Positions 9,124 through 17,598 of a stretch of DNA of 64,000 nt are shown piece after piece. Position numbers and translations under genes: made by a program. Position 1 is the stretch's first letter, and each line of letters begins with the position of its first letter. Under the pieces are notes generated by a model. It saw only the letters and a program-made list of their open reading frames with translations. It was not told the DNA's origin and ran no database searches. Location: NCBI RefSeq assembly GCF_026342735.1, contig NZ_JAPEMM010000003.1, positions 62,001 through 126,000 of the forward strand. Direction: 5' to 3'. This DNA is from Streptomyces sp. NBC_00193. GTDB lineage: Bacteria; Actinomycetota; Actinomycetes; Streptomycetales; Streptomycetaceae.

Positions 9124-10745
9124 CCACGCCCGACTCCGGCGCCCCCGCCGCGTACGTCACCAGCGCCATCGAGCAGTTCGCCGCCCGCGGCGAGCGCATC
9201 GCGCTGATCCACGGCGAGCGGTCCATGACCTTCGCCGAGCTGCTCTCGCTGGCCTACCGGACGGCCCGGGTCCTGCGGGACGCGGGCCTGGGCCGCGGGG
9301 ACCGGCTCGTGCTGCTGGCCGCCAACCCGATCGAGATGTCGGCGGTGGGCCTGGCCGCGCACCTCCTCGGCATCAGCTACACCCCGGTGTACGCGGCCGG
9401 CGGCGAGCAGGTCGCCGAGCACATCCTGCGCGACGCCGCCCCCGCGGCCGTGATCCTCGCCTGCGCCGGGCCGATCCTGCCGGGGCCCCGCATGGCCGAA
9501 CTGGCCCGCGCCGCCGGGGTGAAGCTGCTGTTCGGCCTGGGCCCCGTCGCGGACCCCGACGTGACCGACCTGCTCGCGGCGGCCGCCGCCCAGCCGGACG
9601 CCCCGCTGCCGGTGGAAGCCCGCGAGGACGACGTCGCCCGGGTGCTGTACACCGGCGGCACCACCGGCCTGCCCAAGGGGGTCGTGTACACCTTCGGCGC
9701 GCTGACCGCGGCCGCCGGCGCCTGGGCGGGCGCGGCCCCGCCGCCGGGGCTGCGGTTCCTGGCCATGACCCCGATGGCGCACGCCGCGGGTGCGATCGCC
9801 TGCGGCCTGCTGCGCCACCACGTGAGCGTCGAGCTGTTCGACGAGTTCGACCCGGAGGCGCTGCTGGTGCGCATCGCCGAGGCCTCCGCCGAGCACCGGC
9901 CGGTCACCACGTACCTCTACCCGCCGTACCTGTACCGGCTGCTGGACCACCCCGACCTGCCGGGCACCGACCTCTCCGGGCTCGCGGCCGTCAGCTACGG
10001 CAGCGCGCCCGTGACCCCGCAGCGGCTCGCCCAGGCGGTCCGCAGCCTCGGCCCCCGGCTGCGGCAGAGCTACGCCCTGACCGAGGCCATCGCGATCACC
10101 AGCCTGGGTCCCGAGGACCACGCGGCTGCCGCCGCGTCCCGGCCCGAACTGTTCGGCTCGGTCGGCCGCGCGGTGCCCGGGGTGTCCCTCCGGGTCACCG
10201 GCGGGGACGGCCGCGCGCTGGGGCCCCGTACGGAAGGAGCGGTCGAGGTGTCCGGTCCCACCGTGATGGCGGGCTACTGGCAGCGGCCCGACCTGAGCGG
10301 AGAGGTGCTGCGGGACGGCTGGCTGAGCACCGGCGACCTCGGCGTGATCGACGAGGACGGCTACCTGTACCTGACCGGGCGGGCCAAGGACCTGGTCATC
10401 GTGGACGGCACCAACTGCTATCCGCAGGCCGTCGAGAACGTGCTGACGGCCCATCCGGACATCCGGCGCGCCGCCGTCATCGGGGTGCCCGACCCGCGCA
10501 CGGGCGAGGCCCTGGTCGCCGTATGCGTGTCCGACGAGGACGACCGGCCCGGCCTCGTGGAGGAACTGCGCGCCTCGGTGCGCGGCTCCCTGGGCGCGGC
10601 GCACGTGCCCGGGCGGTTCGAGTTCGTCACGGACATCCCCACGGCCTCGTACGGAAAGCCCGACAAGGCGGCGCTGCGGGCCCGCTTCTCGCCCCTGGCC
10701 CCGCCGAACCTGACAAGCCTGACGTCCTCCGGGAGCAACGGATGA
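9120..10745 (+). CDS. Acyl-CoA/acyl-ACP ligase (ANL family) 2
   Basis: The second acid-activating enzyme has 541 residues. Motifs in order are YTGGTTGLPKG (P-loop), SYALTEAIAI, GYWQRPDLSGEVLRDGWLST and the hinge GRAKDLVIVDG, with the final Lys in YGKPDKAALR. It is unlike ligase 1 (ordinary full length, normal N-terminal domain), so each probably serves a different acid. It is translationally coupled to genes on both sides (4-nt overlaps). The substrate could be an aryl acid or a fatty acid; the sequence alone does not decide. Confidence 0.87.
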   Translation: MTTPDSGAPAAYVTSAIEQFAARGERIALIHGERSMTFAELLSLAYRTARVLRDAGLGRGDRLVLLAANPIEMSAVGLAAHLLGISYTPVYAAGGEQVAEHILRDAAPAAVILACAGPILPGPRMAELARAAGVKLLFGLGPVADPDVTDLLAAAAAQPDAPLPVEAREDDVARVLYTGGTTGLPKGVVYTFGALTAAAGAWAGAAPPPGLRFLAMTPMAHAAGAIACGLLRHHVSVELFDEFDPEALLVRIAEASAEHRPVTTYLYPPYLYRLLDHPDLPGTDLSGLAAVSYGSAPVTPQRLAQAVRSLGPRLRQSYALTEAIAITSLGPEDHAAAAASRPELFGSVGRAVPGVSLRVTGGDGRALGPRTEGAVEVSGPTVMAGYWQRPDLSGEVLRDGWLSTGDLGVIDEDGYLYLTGRAKDLVIVDGTNCYPQAVENVLTAHPDIRRAAVIGVPDPRTGEALVAVCVSDEDDRPGLVEELRASVRGSLGAAHVPGRFEFVTDIPTASYGKPDKAALRARFSPLAPPNLTSLTSSGSNG

Positions 10746-11836
10746 ACATCGAAGCCAAACCGTGGACCCGCCCCGCCGCGCCGCGGGGCCTGGAGGGCTG
10801 GCTCGACTCCCTCCGCGACCTGCTGGTGATCCCGCCGGAGCTGCGTGACGAGTGGGTGGAGCGGGACGCCGCGCTCGAACTGCTCCAGTGCGGGCCGGAG
10901 ATCCTCGACGAGCTGCTGCGCGCCGGGCTGCCGCACGGCGGGACACCGGGGGCGGAGCGCTTCGACCGCTTCGACCTGGTGAACCTCGCGCTCTACTCCG
11001 GCTCCGGGACCTCCGTGCCCGAGAAGACGATGCGCTACGCCCTGCGCTGGATGCACGCCGATCCCGAGGCGCTGTTCCGGCCCCAGCGCTGGAACTACTC
11101 CGTCGCGCTGACCCCGCCGGCCGCCCACGGCGAGGGCGAACCGGAGCGCACCGACTGGAACCTGGCCACGCCCCACCCGGAGCTGAGCGGCGGCTGGACG
11201 GAGTCCCTGTCGATCGGGCCCGCGGGGGCCGCGACGCTCGGGGAGAAGGACATCACCGCGAGCGGCACGTCCGGGCTGACCGCCTCCGGGGTGCTCGTGA
11301 CCTCCGGGGAGCGGCGGGAGATCGTCTCGGAGAAGCTCCGCGCGATCGTGACCTCGTACGGCCCCGACCGGTTCCGCTGGGGCCGGATGCCCGAGGAACT
11401 CCAGTGGCGCAAGGACGAGGTGCTGGCCCAGGGCTACGCCCCGTGCATCTCCGTCTGCCTGGAGCTGGCCGAGCGGTGCCGGGAGGCCGGCTTCGAGGCC
11501 CGTACCCGGCGCGGCTGGATCATGGGGATGCTCGACCTCGCCCATTCGTGGCTGGAGGTCGTGGACGAGGACGGCCTGGTCAAGAACGTGGACCCGGCCT
11601 TCGTCATCCTGGCCGACCACCACGCCGAGGCCCCGCACCCGGACATCGCGCAGGCCTTCACCGGCTCGCTGCTGAACCGGCTGCTGCCCACCGAACACCA
11701 TGCGGACGAACCGGTGAACGGGTACCGCCGCGGCGGCCTGTTCGCCCACCCGCGCCACCAGACCGACATCCAGCTCTCGGCGGAGCAGCCCGCTCCGCGC
11801 GAGACGGCCGGGGCCGGCAACGGCTCCGGCAACTGA
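10742..11836 (+). CDS. Transglutaminase-fold (papain-like) protein
   Basis: This 364-residue protein has a C-terminal transglutaminase-like core with a Cys-His-Asp triad: C235 in APCISVCLELAERCREAG, H268 in LAHSWLEVV and D284 in KNVDPAF. In andrimid biosynthesis the transglutaminase homologue AdmF forms an amide between two carrier-protein-bound acyl groups. The same job here would join the polyketide acyl-ACP to the aminoacyl-ACP made by the downstream ligase. That role is inference; hydrolytic release is the alternative. The N-terminal 200 residues are not recognised. Confidence 0.72.
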   Translation: MNIEAKPWTRPAAPRGLEGWLDSLRDLLVIPPELRDEWVERDAALELLQCGPEILDELLRAGLPHGGTPGAERFDRFDLVNLALYSGSGTSVPEKTMRYALRWMHADPEALFRPQRWNYSVALTPPAAHGEGEPERTDWNLATPHPELSGGWTESLSIGPAGAATLGEKDITASGTSGLTASGVLVTSGERREIVSEKLRAIVTSYGPDRFRWGRMPEELQWRKDEVLAQGYAPCISVCLELAERCREAGFEARTRRGWIMGMLDLAHSWLEVVDEDGLVKNVDPAFVILADHHAEAPHPDIAQAFTGSLLNRLLPTEHHADEPVNGYRRGGLFAHPRHQTDIQLSAEQPAPRETAGAGNGSGN

Positions 11837-11853
11837 GAGAGGAAAAGGATCCG

Positions 11854-12744
11854 ATGAGCACGCCCGTGCTGCAGGCCGACGCGCAGTTGCAGTCCATACT
11901 CGACCGGCTCGTGTCGATGTCCGAGCGCGACCACTACGACCCCTACACGATGTTCGACTGGCCCGAGACGCTGCCCGAGGACCAGTACTGGATGACTCCG
12001 GAGCTGCTGTCCATCCACGGGACCAAGGTGGCCGAGTCGTTCACCGAGGAGCAGAAGTGGGCGATCAGCAAGTGGGAGAGCGTCAACTTCTACAGCCTGA
12101 ACGTCGACGGCATCCGTGAGCTGATCACCGAGATCATCGCGCGGATCCACACGAAGGACTTCGCCCTCTCCTCCGAGTACTTCCACCACATGATCGGCGA
12201 GGAGAACTCGCACATGTGGTTCTTCGCCCGGTTCTGCCTGCTCTACGGCGGCAAGGTCTACCCGGACAAGGGCGTCCAGCTGGAGATGAAGTCCGAGGGC
12301 GAGTCCGCCCACTTCCTCGTCTTCGCGCGGCTCCTGCTCTTCGAAGAGGTCGTCGACTTCTTCAACAAGCGGATGGGCGACGACGACCGGCTGCACCCCA
12401 CGATCCGCAAGATCAACGCGATCCACCACCAGGACGAGTCCCGGCACGTCGCCTTCGGCCGGCAGATCGTCTCGCACCTGCACCGTCAGCTGCGGGAGAA
12501 GCTGAGCACGGAGGAGCTGGCCGAGCTGGAGCTGTACCTCAAGCGGTACCTGCGCAAGTCCGTGGACGGCCTGGTGAACCCGGCGGCCTTCAAGGACGCG
12601 GGCATCCCGAACCCGTACCAGGTGCGCAACGAGGTACTGGCCGACCCGGCCTTCCACGAGCTGGAGCGCAAGATGCTCAAGCGCTCGATGAGCTTCCTCG
12701 TGAACGAGGGCATCTTCACCGACGACGTTCTGCCGCGCTCATGA
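11854..12744 (+). CDS. AurF-like di-iron N-oxygenase
   Basis: Likely oxidises an arylamine or amine to hydroxylamine, nitroso or nitro. The 296-residue ferritin-like helical protein shows seven ligands in the AurF order: E75, E117 and H120 (EENSH), E164, then H191, E195 and H198 (HHQDESRH). The 27-residue step from E164 to H191 and the HxxxExxH block match AurF. In aureothin biosynthesis AurF makes p-nitrobenzoate with a PabAB homologue and a ligase, and the same three functions occur here. Because the gene is coupled to a carrier protein and an amino acid ligase, an aminoacyl-ACP substrate is the alternative. Confidence 0.82.
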   Translation: MSTPVLQADAQLQSILDRLVSMSERDHYDPYTMFDWPETLPEDQYWMTPELLSIHGTKVAESFTEEQKWAISKWESVNFYSLNVDGIRELITEIIARIHTKDFALSSEYFHHMIGEENSHMWFFARFCLLYGGKVYPDKGVQLEMKSEGESAHFLVFARLLLFEEVVDFFNKRMGDDDRLHPTIRKINAIHHQDESRHVAFGRQIVSHLHRQLREKLSTEELAELELYLKRYLRKSVDGLVNPAAFKDAGIPNPYQVRNEVLADPAFHELERKMLKRSMSFLVNEGIFTDDVLPRS

Positions 12745-12986
12745 GCACCGTCACCGGCTTCGACGCCGTCATCCAGTACCTGCTGACCAAGCGGCCGGAC
12801 CTGACCTCGATCGATCCGGACCTCGACCTGGTCGAGAACCGGATCCTCGACTCCCTCGGGTTCGTCAACTTCCTCTACGTACTGGAGGAGCAGACGGGTG
12901 AAGAGATCTTGATGGAGAACGTCACCCCGTCTGATTTTCGTACGATCAACTCGATTCGAAAGAGGTTCTTCCATGAGTCCGAGTAG
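12741..12986 (+). CDS. Aminoacyl carrier protein (ACP 3)
   Basis: This 81-residue carrier protein has the phosphopantetheine site S38 in RILDSLGFVNF. The ATG overlaps the stop of the N-oxygenase, and its 3' end overlaps the next gene by 14 nt. Pairing with a seryl-tRNA-synthetase-like amino acid:carrier-protein ligase is a known arrangement, so this is probably the amino acid carrier rather than a chain-extension ACP. Confidence 0.85.
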   Translation: MSTVTGFDAVIQYLLTKRPDLTSIDPDLDLVENRILDSLGFVNFLYVLEEQTGEEILMENVTPSDFRTINSIRKRFFHESE

Positions 12987-13854
12987 TCCGGTGAGCGCGG
13001 GACCCGAGGCGGGCCGTACCCCTTCCACCCGCGGCGGTCTCGCCACCCTCGGGCCGGGTGCGCTGCGGCTCCGGGCCACGCTGGAAGGCGTGTTCACCGG
13101 CTGGGCGGCCGAGGTCGGCGCCGACGCGGTGCAGTACCCGCCCCTGATGCGGGTCGAGGACCTGCACCGGCTGGACTACTTCCAGAACTTCCCGCAGCTG
13201 GCGATCCTGGGAGCGGCCCTGACGGAGGAGGCCGCTCCGGAGTACGCCACGGGCGGCCCCCGCGAAGCCTCCCTGCCGGCCGGCCACCTCACCGAGGCCT
13301 CGTACGCGCTGCCTTCGGCGGCCTGCTACAACGTCTACCTCGACCTGGCGGGCCGCACGCTGACGGAGGGTCCCCACAAGGTGACCACCGTGGCCACCTG
13401 CTTCCGCCGCGAGACGCACTACGACGCGCTGCGCCGGCTGCTGGGCTTCAGCATGCGGGAGATCGTGTGCGTCGGCACCAAGGACGAGGTCCTGGCCCAC
13501 CTGGAGCTGTTCCGGAAGAAGATCACGGGCTATCTGTCGGAGCTCGGGCTGCCGGTCGAGATCGAGGCCGCCACGGACCCGTTCTTCGACGCGAGCGCGG
13601 GACGCGCGCTGATGGCCCAGCTCTTCCCGGTGAAGGAGGAGTTCGTCTTCGACGGCTCGCTGGCCATCGGCTCGCTCAACTTCCACCGCAACTTCTTCGG
13701 CGAGCGCTGCGAGATCCGCACCGCGGACGGCGAGCCCGCCTTCACCGGGTGCGTGGCCTTCGGCCTGGAGCGCTGGATCAGCGCGCTCACCTCGCACTTC
13801 GGCCTGACCGAGGACGAGCTGGCCGACCGGGTGCTGGCGGCCGGCCGGCCGTGA
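12973..13854 (+). CDS. Amino acid:[carrier protein] ligase (SerRS-like)
   Basis: This is a class II aminoacyl-tRNA-synthetase catalytic core of 293 residues without a tRNA-binding arm. Motif 2 is ATCFRRE (C143, R145, R146) and motif 3 is GCVAFGLERW (C260, R267). The two Cys and E222 match the zinc ligands of the known SerRS-like ligases that load small amino acids such as glycine or alanine on carrier proteins. It follows its carrier protein with a 14-nt overlap. It therefore supplies an aminoacyl thioester to the pathway; the amino acid cannot be read from the sequence. Confidence 0.85.
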   Translation: MSPSSPVSAGPEAGRTPSTRGGLATLGPGALRLRATLEGVFTGWAAEVGADAVQYPPLMRVEDLHRLDYFQNFPQLAILGAALTEEAAPEYATGGPREASLPAGHLTEASYALPSAACYNVYLDLAGRTLTEGPHKVTTVATCFRRETHYDALRRLLGFSMREIVCVGTKDEVLAHLELFRKKITGYLSELGLPVEIEAATDPFFDASAGRALMAQLFPVKEEFVFDGSLAIGSLNFHRNFFGERCEIRTADGEPAFTGCVAFGLERWISALTSHFGLTEDELADRVLAAGRP

Positions 13855-14552
13855 CGCGGAGCGGATCGGACGGTGCGGCGGCGACCCTGGCCGCCCCGGC
13901 GGGGCGGATCGCCCCGGCCGGGCAGGTCGCCGCGGGCCCCGGTGTCGTACGCGCCTGGTGGGCCGACGGGCGCGGGCTGCCGGCCGGCGCGGTGGCGGAG
14001 CTGGCCGCCGCGCTGGCCCCGCAGGAGCGCTCCCGGTACGACACCGTCTCCGATCCGCTGGGCCGGGCCGAGTTCGTCCTGGCCCGGTACGTGCTGCGCA
14101 GTGTGCTGGGGCGGATGCTCGGGCGGCCGCCCGCCCGCGTGGGCCTCGCCGTGGACCGGGCCGGACGGCCGTGGGTGACGGACGCCCCGGGGGTGGACGT
14201 GAGCATCGCGCACGCCGCGGGCCTGGTCGCCGTCGCCGTGGGCAGCGGGCTCGCGCCCCGGACCCGGATCGGTGTGGACGTCGAGGAGGTCCGTACGGTC
14301 CCGCGGGCCGGGGACCTGGCCCGGCGGCTGTTCTCCCCCGCCGAACGCGCCCGCCTGGGACGGGCCTCCGGCCGGGCCGGGGACCTGCTGTGGCTGGACG
14401 TCTGGACCAGGCGGGAGGCGTACGTGAAGGCCGTGGGCACCGGAGTCCGCAGCCTGGCCGGGGCGCCGGAGCAGGGCGTCGGCCACCTCTGGCACCCGCT
14501 GCGGCTGCCGCGGGGATTCACCGGGGGCCTGGTGGTTGTCGAACCCGGGTGA
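13851..14552 (+). CDS. Second Sfp-type 4'-phosphopantetheinyl transferase
   Basis: The 233-residue protein has VSIAHAAGLVAVAV, the Mg-binding IGVDVEEVR and WTRREAYVKAVGTG, the Sfp-type signature with Arg in place of Lys (WTRREA). The GTG start overlaps the stop of the amino acid ligase. With the PPTase at 4109-4768 this makes two such enzymes for three carrier proteins, which suggests that the aminoacyl carrier has its own activating enzyme (inference). Confidence 0.85.
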   Translation: MTRSGSDGAAATLAAPAGRIAPAGQVAAGPGVVRAWWADGRGLPAGAVAELAAALAPQERSRYDTVSDPLGRAEFVLARYVLRSVLGRMLGRPPARVGLAVDRAGRPWVTDAPGVDVSIAHAAGLVAVAVGSGLAPRTRIGVDVEEVRTVPRAGDLARRLFSPAERARLGRASGRAGDLLWLDVWTRREAYVKAVGTGVRSLAGAPEQGVGHLWHPLRLPRGFTGGLVVVEPG

Positions 14553-14618
14553 CCGGCCCGCTCCCTCCCTCTCTTTCCCATCCCACCGTTCGAGTCGCAC
14601 TTTCCAAGGAGCAGTTCC

Positions 14619-15407
14619 ATGACTGAGAACACCGCCGCACAGCTCGCCGTCACCGCGGTGGGCGGCCCCACCGTGGTCATCGACCTGGGCGGGCTGCGGT
14701 TCGTGACGGACCCGACCTTCGACGCCGCCGGTTCCTCCTACGAGATGGGCCCGGTCGCCCTCCACAAGCTGGCCGGACCGGCGCTGACCACCGACCGGCT
14801 GGGCCCGGTCGCGGCCGTCCTGCTGTCGCACGACCAGCACCCCGACAACCTCGACGGGGCCGGGCGCGCCTTCCTCAAGGAGGTCGCGCTGGTGCTCACC
14901 ACCGAGCAGTCCGCGGAGCGCGTCGGCGGTACCGGGCTGGCGCCGTGGGCCGAGCACGTACTGGAGCGCCCGGACGGCGGCCGCCTCGTGGTCACCGCCG
15001 TCCCGGCGCAGCACGGTCCGGCCGGGACCGAGCCGATGCTCGGCACCGTCACCGGCTTCCTGCTGAGCGGCGAGGGCCTGCCGACCGTGTACGTCAGCGG
15101 CGACAACGTCTCCCTGGAGCCGGTGCAGGCCCTGGCGGAGCGCCTCGGCGGGGCCGGCGTCGACCTGGCGGTGCTGCACGTGGGCGCGGCGCAGCTCGCC
15201 CCGTTCGGCCCGACGCTGCTCTCGCTGACCTCCGAGCAGGCGGTGGAGGTGGCCGAGCTGCTGGGCGCCCGCAAGGTGCTCGCCGTGCACCAGGACGGCT
15301 GGCAGCACTTCACGGAGGGTCAGGACACCGTCAGCGCCGCCTTCGAGAAGGCTGGTTCGGCCGAGCGCCTGGTGGTTCCCGAGGCGGGCAGCAGCTTCGC
15401 GCTCTGA
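14619..15407 (+). CDS. Metallo-beta-lactamase-fold hydrolase, UlaG-like
   Basis: The 262-residue protein has the zinc-binding motif LLSHDQHPDNLD (about residues 68-79), followed by AQHGP, VSGDN and AVHQDGW, in the order of UlaG/RomA-type MBL-fold enzymes. AAGGAG precedes the ATG. It is the last plus-strand gene of the cluster. A thioesterase- or lactonase-like step in product release is possible but unproven. Confidence 0.75.
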   Translation: MTENTAAQLAVTAVGGPTVVIDLGGLRFVTDPTFDAAGSSYEMGPVALHKLAGPALTTDRLGPVAAVLLSHDQHPDNLDGAGRAFLKEVALVLTTEQSAERVGGTGLAPWAEHVLERPDGGRLVVTAVPAQHGPAGTEPMLGTVTGFLLSGEGLPTVYVSGDNVSLEPVQALAERLGGAGVDLAVLHVGAAQLAPFGPTLLSLTSEQAVEVAELLGARKVLAVHQDGWQHFTEGQDTVSAAFEKAGSAERLVVPEAGSSFAL

Positions 15408-15421
15408 CCCGCGGGTCGGGG

Positions 15422-15469
15422 AAGGGGTGGTGCCCCGGGCCGCGCGTGCGGCCCGGGGCACCACCCCTT
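15422..15469. terminator. Strong bidirectional terminator hairpin
   Basis: A perfect 22-bp stem (15422-15443 with 15448-15469) closes a 4-nt loop and begins AAGGGGTGGTGCCCC. It lies between the convergent MBL-fold gene and fabI and should stop transcription from both sides. Confidence 0.85.
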
Positions 15470-15484
15470 TCGTCCTACGGTCCT

Positions 15485-15516
15485 GCGGTCAGGCGGTCAG
15501 GCGGTCAGGCGGTCAG
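15485..15516. repeat. Four tandem GCGGTCAG octamers
   Basis: The octamer GCGGTCAG is repeated four times without a break and overlaps the fabI stop codon. On the minus strand each unit contains TGA, and the 8-nt period puts a stop in every reading frame. Confidence 0.8.
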
Positions 15517-16316
15517 GCGCCCATCGCGTGGTGTCCCCCGTCGACGTGGACGATCTCGCCCGTGGTCGCCGGGAACCAGTCGGAGAGCAGCGCGGCGCAG
15601 GCCCGTGCCGTGGACTCCGTCTCGGTGATGTTCCAGCCCAGCGGTGCCTTCGCCGCCCACTCGTCCTGGGTGCGGGCCAGGCCCGGGATGGCCTTCCCCG
15701 CGGTGGTCCGCAGGGGGCCGGCCGCCACCAGGTTCGACCTGACGCCGAGCGGGCCCGCCTCCCGCGCGAGGTAGCGGTTGGCGGACTCCAGGGAGGCCTT
15801 GGCCACGCCCATCCAGTCGTACCCCGACCAGGCCTTCGTGGCGTCGAAGGTGAGTCCGACCACCGAGCCGCCGCTGCCCATGAGCGGGAGCAGCGCCTTG
15901 GCGAGGGAGACGTAGGAATAGGCGGAGGTGTGGACGGCGGTGGCCACGTCCTCCCAGGGTGCGGTGAGGAATCCGCCGAGGCAGCTCGGCGGGGCGAAGG
16001 CGATGGAGTGCAGTACTCCGTCGACGCCGCCGAGGTGCTCGCCGACCAGCTCCGGGAGGCGGGCGAGGTGCCCGGGGTCGGTCACGTCCAGTTCGACGAC
16101 CGGCGGCTTCTCGGGCAGCCGGCGGGAGACCAGTTCGACCAGGGACAGCCGGCCGTAGCCGGTGAGGACGATCCGGGCGCCCTGTTCCTGGGCGATCCGG
16201 GCGGCCGCGAACGCGATCGACCGTTCGGTGATCACTCCGGTGATCACGATCCGCTTGCCGGCGAGCAGGCCGCCGGTGGCGGGAGGCGCGGTGGGCTCGG
16301 GAAGGACGGTGGTCAT
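15513..16316 (-). CDS. fabI: Enoyl-[acyl-carrier-protein] reductase, InhA/FabI type
   Basis: Reduces trans-2-enoyl-ACP with NAD(P)H. The 267-residue protein has the FabI-type nucleotide loop GVITERSIAFAAA, LHSIAFAP, the catalytic Tyr-Lys pair in SGYDWMGVAKAS, and the C-terminal IVHVDGGHHAMGA typical of actinobacterial FabI/InhA. The start lies 4 bp after the fabG stop. It may be the housekeeping reductase or serve the cluster. Its presence argues that at least some enoyl intermediates become saturated. Confidence 0.9.
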   Translation of the reverse strand: MTTVLPEPTAPPATGGLLAGKRIVITGVITERSIAFAAARIAQEQGARIVLTGYGRLSLVELVSRRLPEKPPVVELDVTDPGHLARLPELVGEHLGGVDGVLHSIAFAPPSCLGGFLTAPWEDVATAVHTSAYSYVSLAKALLPLMGSGGSVVGLTFDATKAWSGYDWMGVAKASLESANRYLAREAGPLGVRSNLVAAGPLRTTAGKAIPGLARTQDEWAAKAPLGWNITETESTARACAALLSDWFPATTGEIVHVDGGHHAMGA

Positions 16317-16320
16317 GGGA

Positions 16321-17025
16321 TCAGTGCCCCATTCCCAGGCCGCCGTCCACGGGCACGACCGCGCCCGTGACGTAGCCGGCCCGCTCCCCCGTGAGCCAGG
16401 CCACGGTGTCGGCCACGTCCTCGGGCCGTCCCGCCCGTCCCGCCGGGATCTCCGCCAGGTGCGTGCTCTTGCGGGTTCCGGACAGGGCGGCGGTCATGTC
16501 GGTCTCGATCAGGCCGGGCGCCACCACGTTCACGGTGATGCCGGACGTCGCGACCTCGCGGGCGAGCGAGCGCGCCATGCCGACCATGCCGGCCTTGCTG
16601 GCGGCGTAGTTGACCTGGCCCTGGTTCCCGCGCAGTCCGGCGACGGAGGACACGAAGACGATCCGCCCCCACCGGCCGCGCAGCATTTTGGGCAGGGCCC
16701 GCCGGGCGCAGCGCCAGCCGCCGGTGAGATTGGTGTCGATGACCCGGGAGAATTGCTCTTCCTGCATCCGCAGCATGGGCCGGTCCTCGGTGATACCGGC
16801 ATTGGACACGAGAATCTCCACCGGGCCGAGTTCGGCCTCGACCGCAGCGAATGCGGCGTCGATCTGTTCCGGGTCGGACACATCACAGCGAACGGCGAGG
16901 AACTTGCCGTCCGGTGGTTCGCTGCGATAGGTGATGGCAACCCGGTCACCACGCCCGAGGAATTCCTCGGCAATGGCCAACCCGATTCCCCTGTTTCCGC
17001 CCGTGACCAGCACCGTGCGTGGCAA
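16321..17025 (-). CDS. fabG: 3-oxoacyl-[acyl-carrier-protein] reductase
   Basis: A 234-residue short-chain dehydrogenase that reduces 3-oxoacyl-ACP. It shows TGGNRGIG, NAG (in SNAGIT), the catalytic Ser in VSSVAG, YAASK, and APGLIETDM. The start codon is TTG at 17025, with GGAG 8 nt upstream. It lies 48 bp downstream of a secreted-protein gene and 4 bp upstream of fabI, so the three probably form one transcript ending at the 15.4-kb hairpin. Confidence 0.9.
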   Translation of the reverse strand: MPRTVLVTGGNRGIGLAIAEEFLGRGDRVAITYRSEPPDGKFLAVRCDVSDPEQIDAAFAAVEAELGPVEILVSNAGITEDRPMLRMQEEQFSRVIDTNLTGGWRCARRALPKMLRGRWGRIVFVSSVAGLRGNQGQVNYAASKAGMVGMARSLAREVATSGITVNVVAPGLIETDMTAALSGTRKSTHLAEIPAGRAGRPEDVADTVAWLTGERAGYVTGAVVPVDGGLGMGH

Positions 17026-17073
17026 CGAAACTCTCCGTTCCTCTCGATTTCCTCGCGGCAGCCGGCTCGGTGA

Positions 17074-17598
17074 TCAGCCCTGAATGAGGGTGCTCTGGAA
17101 TTCCTTCATGTAGTAGGCGTTGCCGACGCGGACGGCCGTCCAGGAGACGATGAGGCGCTGGCCGATCGGCACCTGCTCCGGCTCGGTGTAGGTGTCACCG
17201 GGCTTGAGCAGCCCGCCGAGCCCGTCGATCACGGCCGTGGAGCTGGACAGGCAGCGCACGGTGAGCGGCGTGCCGATCATCCGGGTGCCGGCGAGGGGAC
17301 CGGCGAAGGCGCCCTGGTAGAAGGACTGGATCGCGGTCCGGCTGGTGAGGTAGGCACCGTTGCTCGGAATCATGTGGCCGTCCGTCGTGAACTGGGCGGC
17401 GACTCCTGCAGCGTCCCCGTTGTTCCAGGCGGCGAAAAGCCGGTGCGGGACATCGGTGATGGCGGTCTGCGTCGGAGAACACACCGGGCCGAACAGGGAA
17501 TCCTGCGCGGGTTCTTCGACGGCGTTCGCCGCGGTGGCCACTCCGGCGAGCAGCATCAGGGAAACGGCGGGAATCGCAATGCGACGGGCAAGGCTCAC
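17074..17598 (-). CDS. Secreted SnoaL/NTF2-like protein
   Basis: A 174-residue exported protein: the signal peptide is MSLARRIAIPAVSLMLLAGV, with likely cleavage after ATAANA. The mature part (LFAAWNNGDAAGVAAQFTTDG ... YYMKEFQ) has the cone-shaped NTF2/SnoaL pattern and two Cys. GTG at 17598 is favoured over the longer frame because GGAG is 5 nt upstream and the signal peptide then starts correctly. The function is unknown. Its position ahead of fabG-fabI in the same direction is odd for a secreted protein. Confidence 0.7.
   Translation of the reverse strand: MSLARRIAIPAVSLMLLAGVATAANAVEEPAQDSLFGPVCSPTQTAITDVPHRLFAAWNNGDAAGVAAQFTTDGHMIPSNGAYLTSRTAIQSFYQGAFAGPLAGTRMIGTPLTVRCLSSSTAVIDGLGGLLKPGDTYTEPEQVPIGQRLIVSWTAVRVGNAYYMKEFQSTLIQG

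Noticed and set aside
15485..15516. Tandem octamers as a CRISPR-like or origin-iteron array
   Set aside because: The units are only 8 bp with no spacers and overlap a stop codon; there are no cas or rep genes beside them.
15513..17025. FabG/FabI as certain members of the cluster
   Set aside because: A fabG-fabI pair is also a standard fatty acid synthesis arrangement in Streptomyces, so membership is left open.
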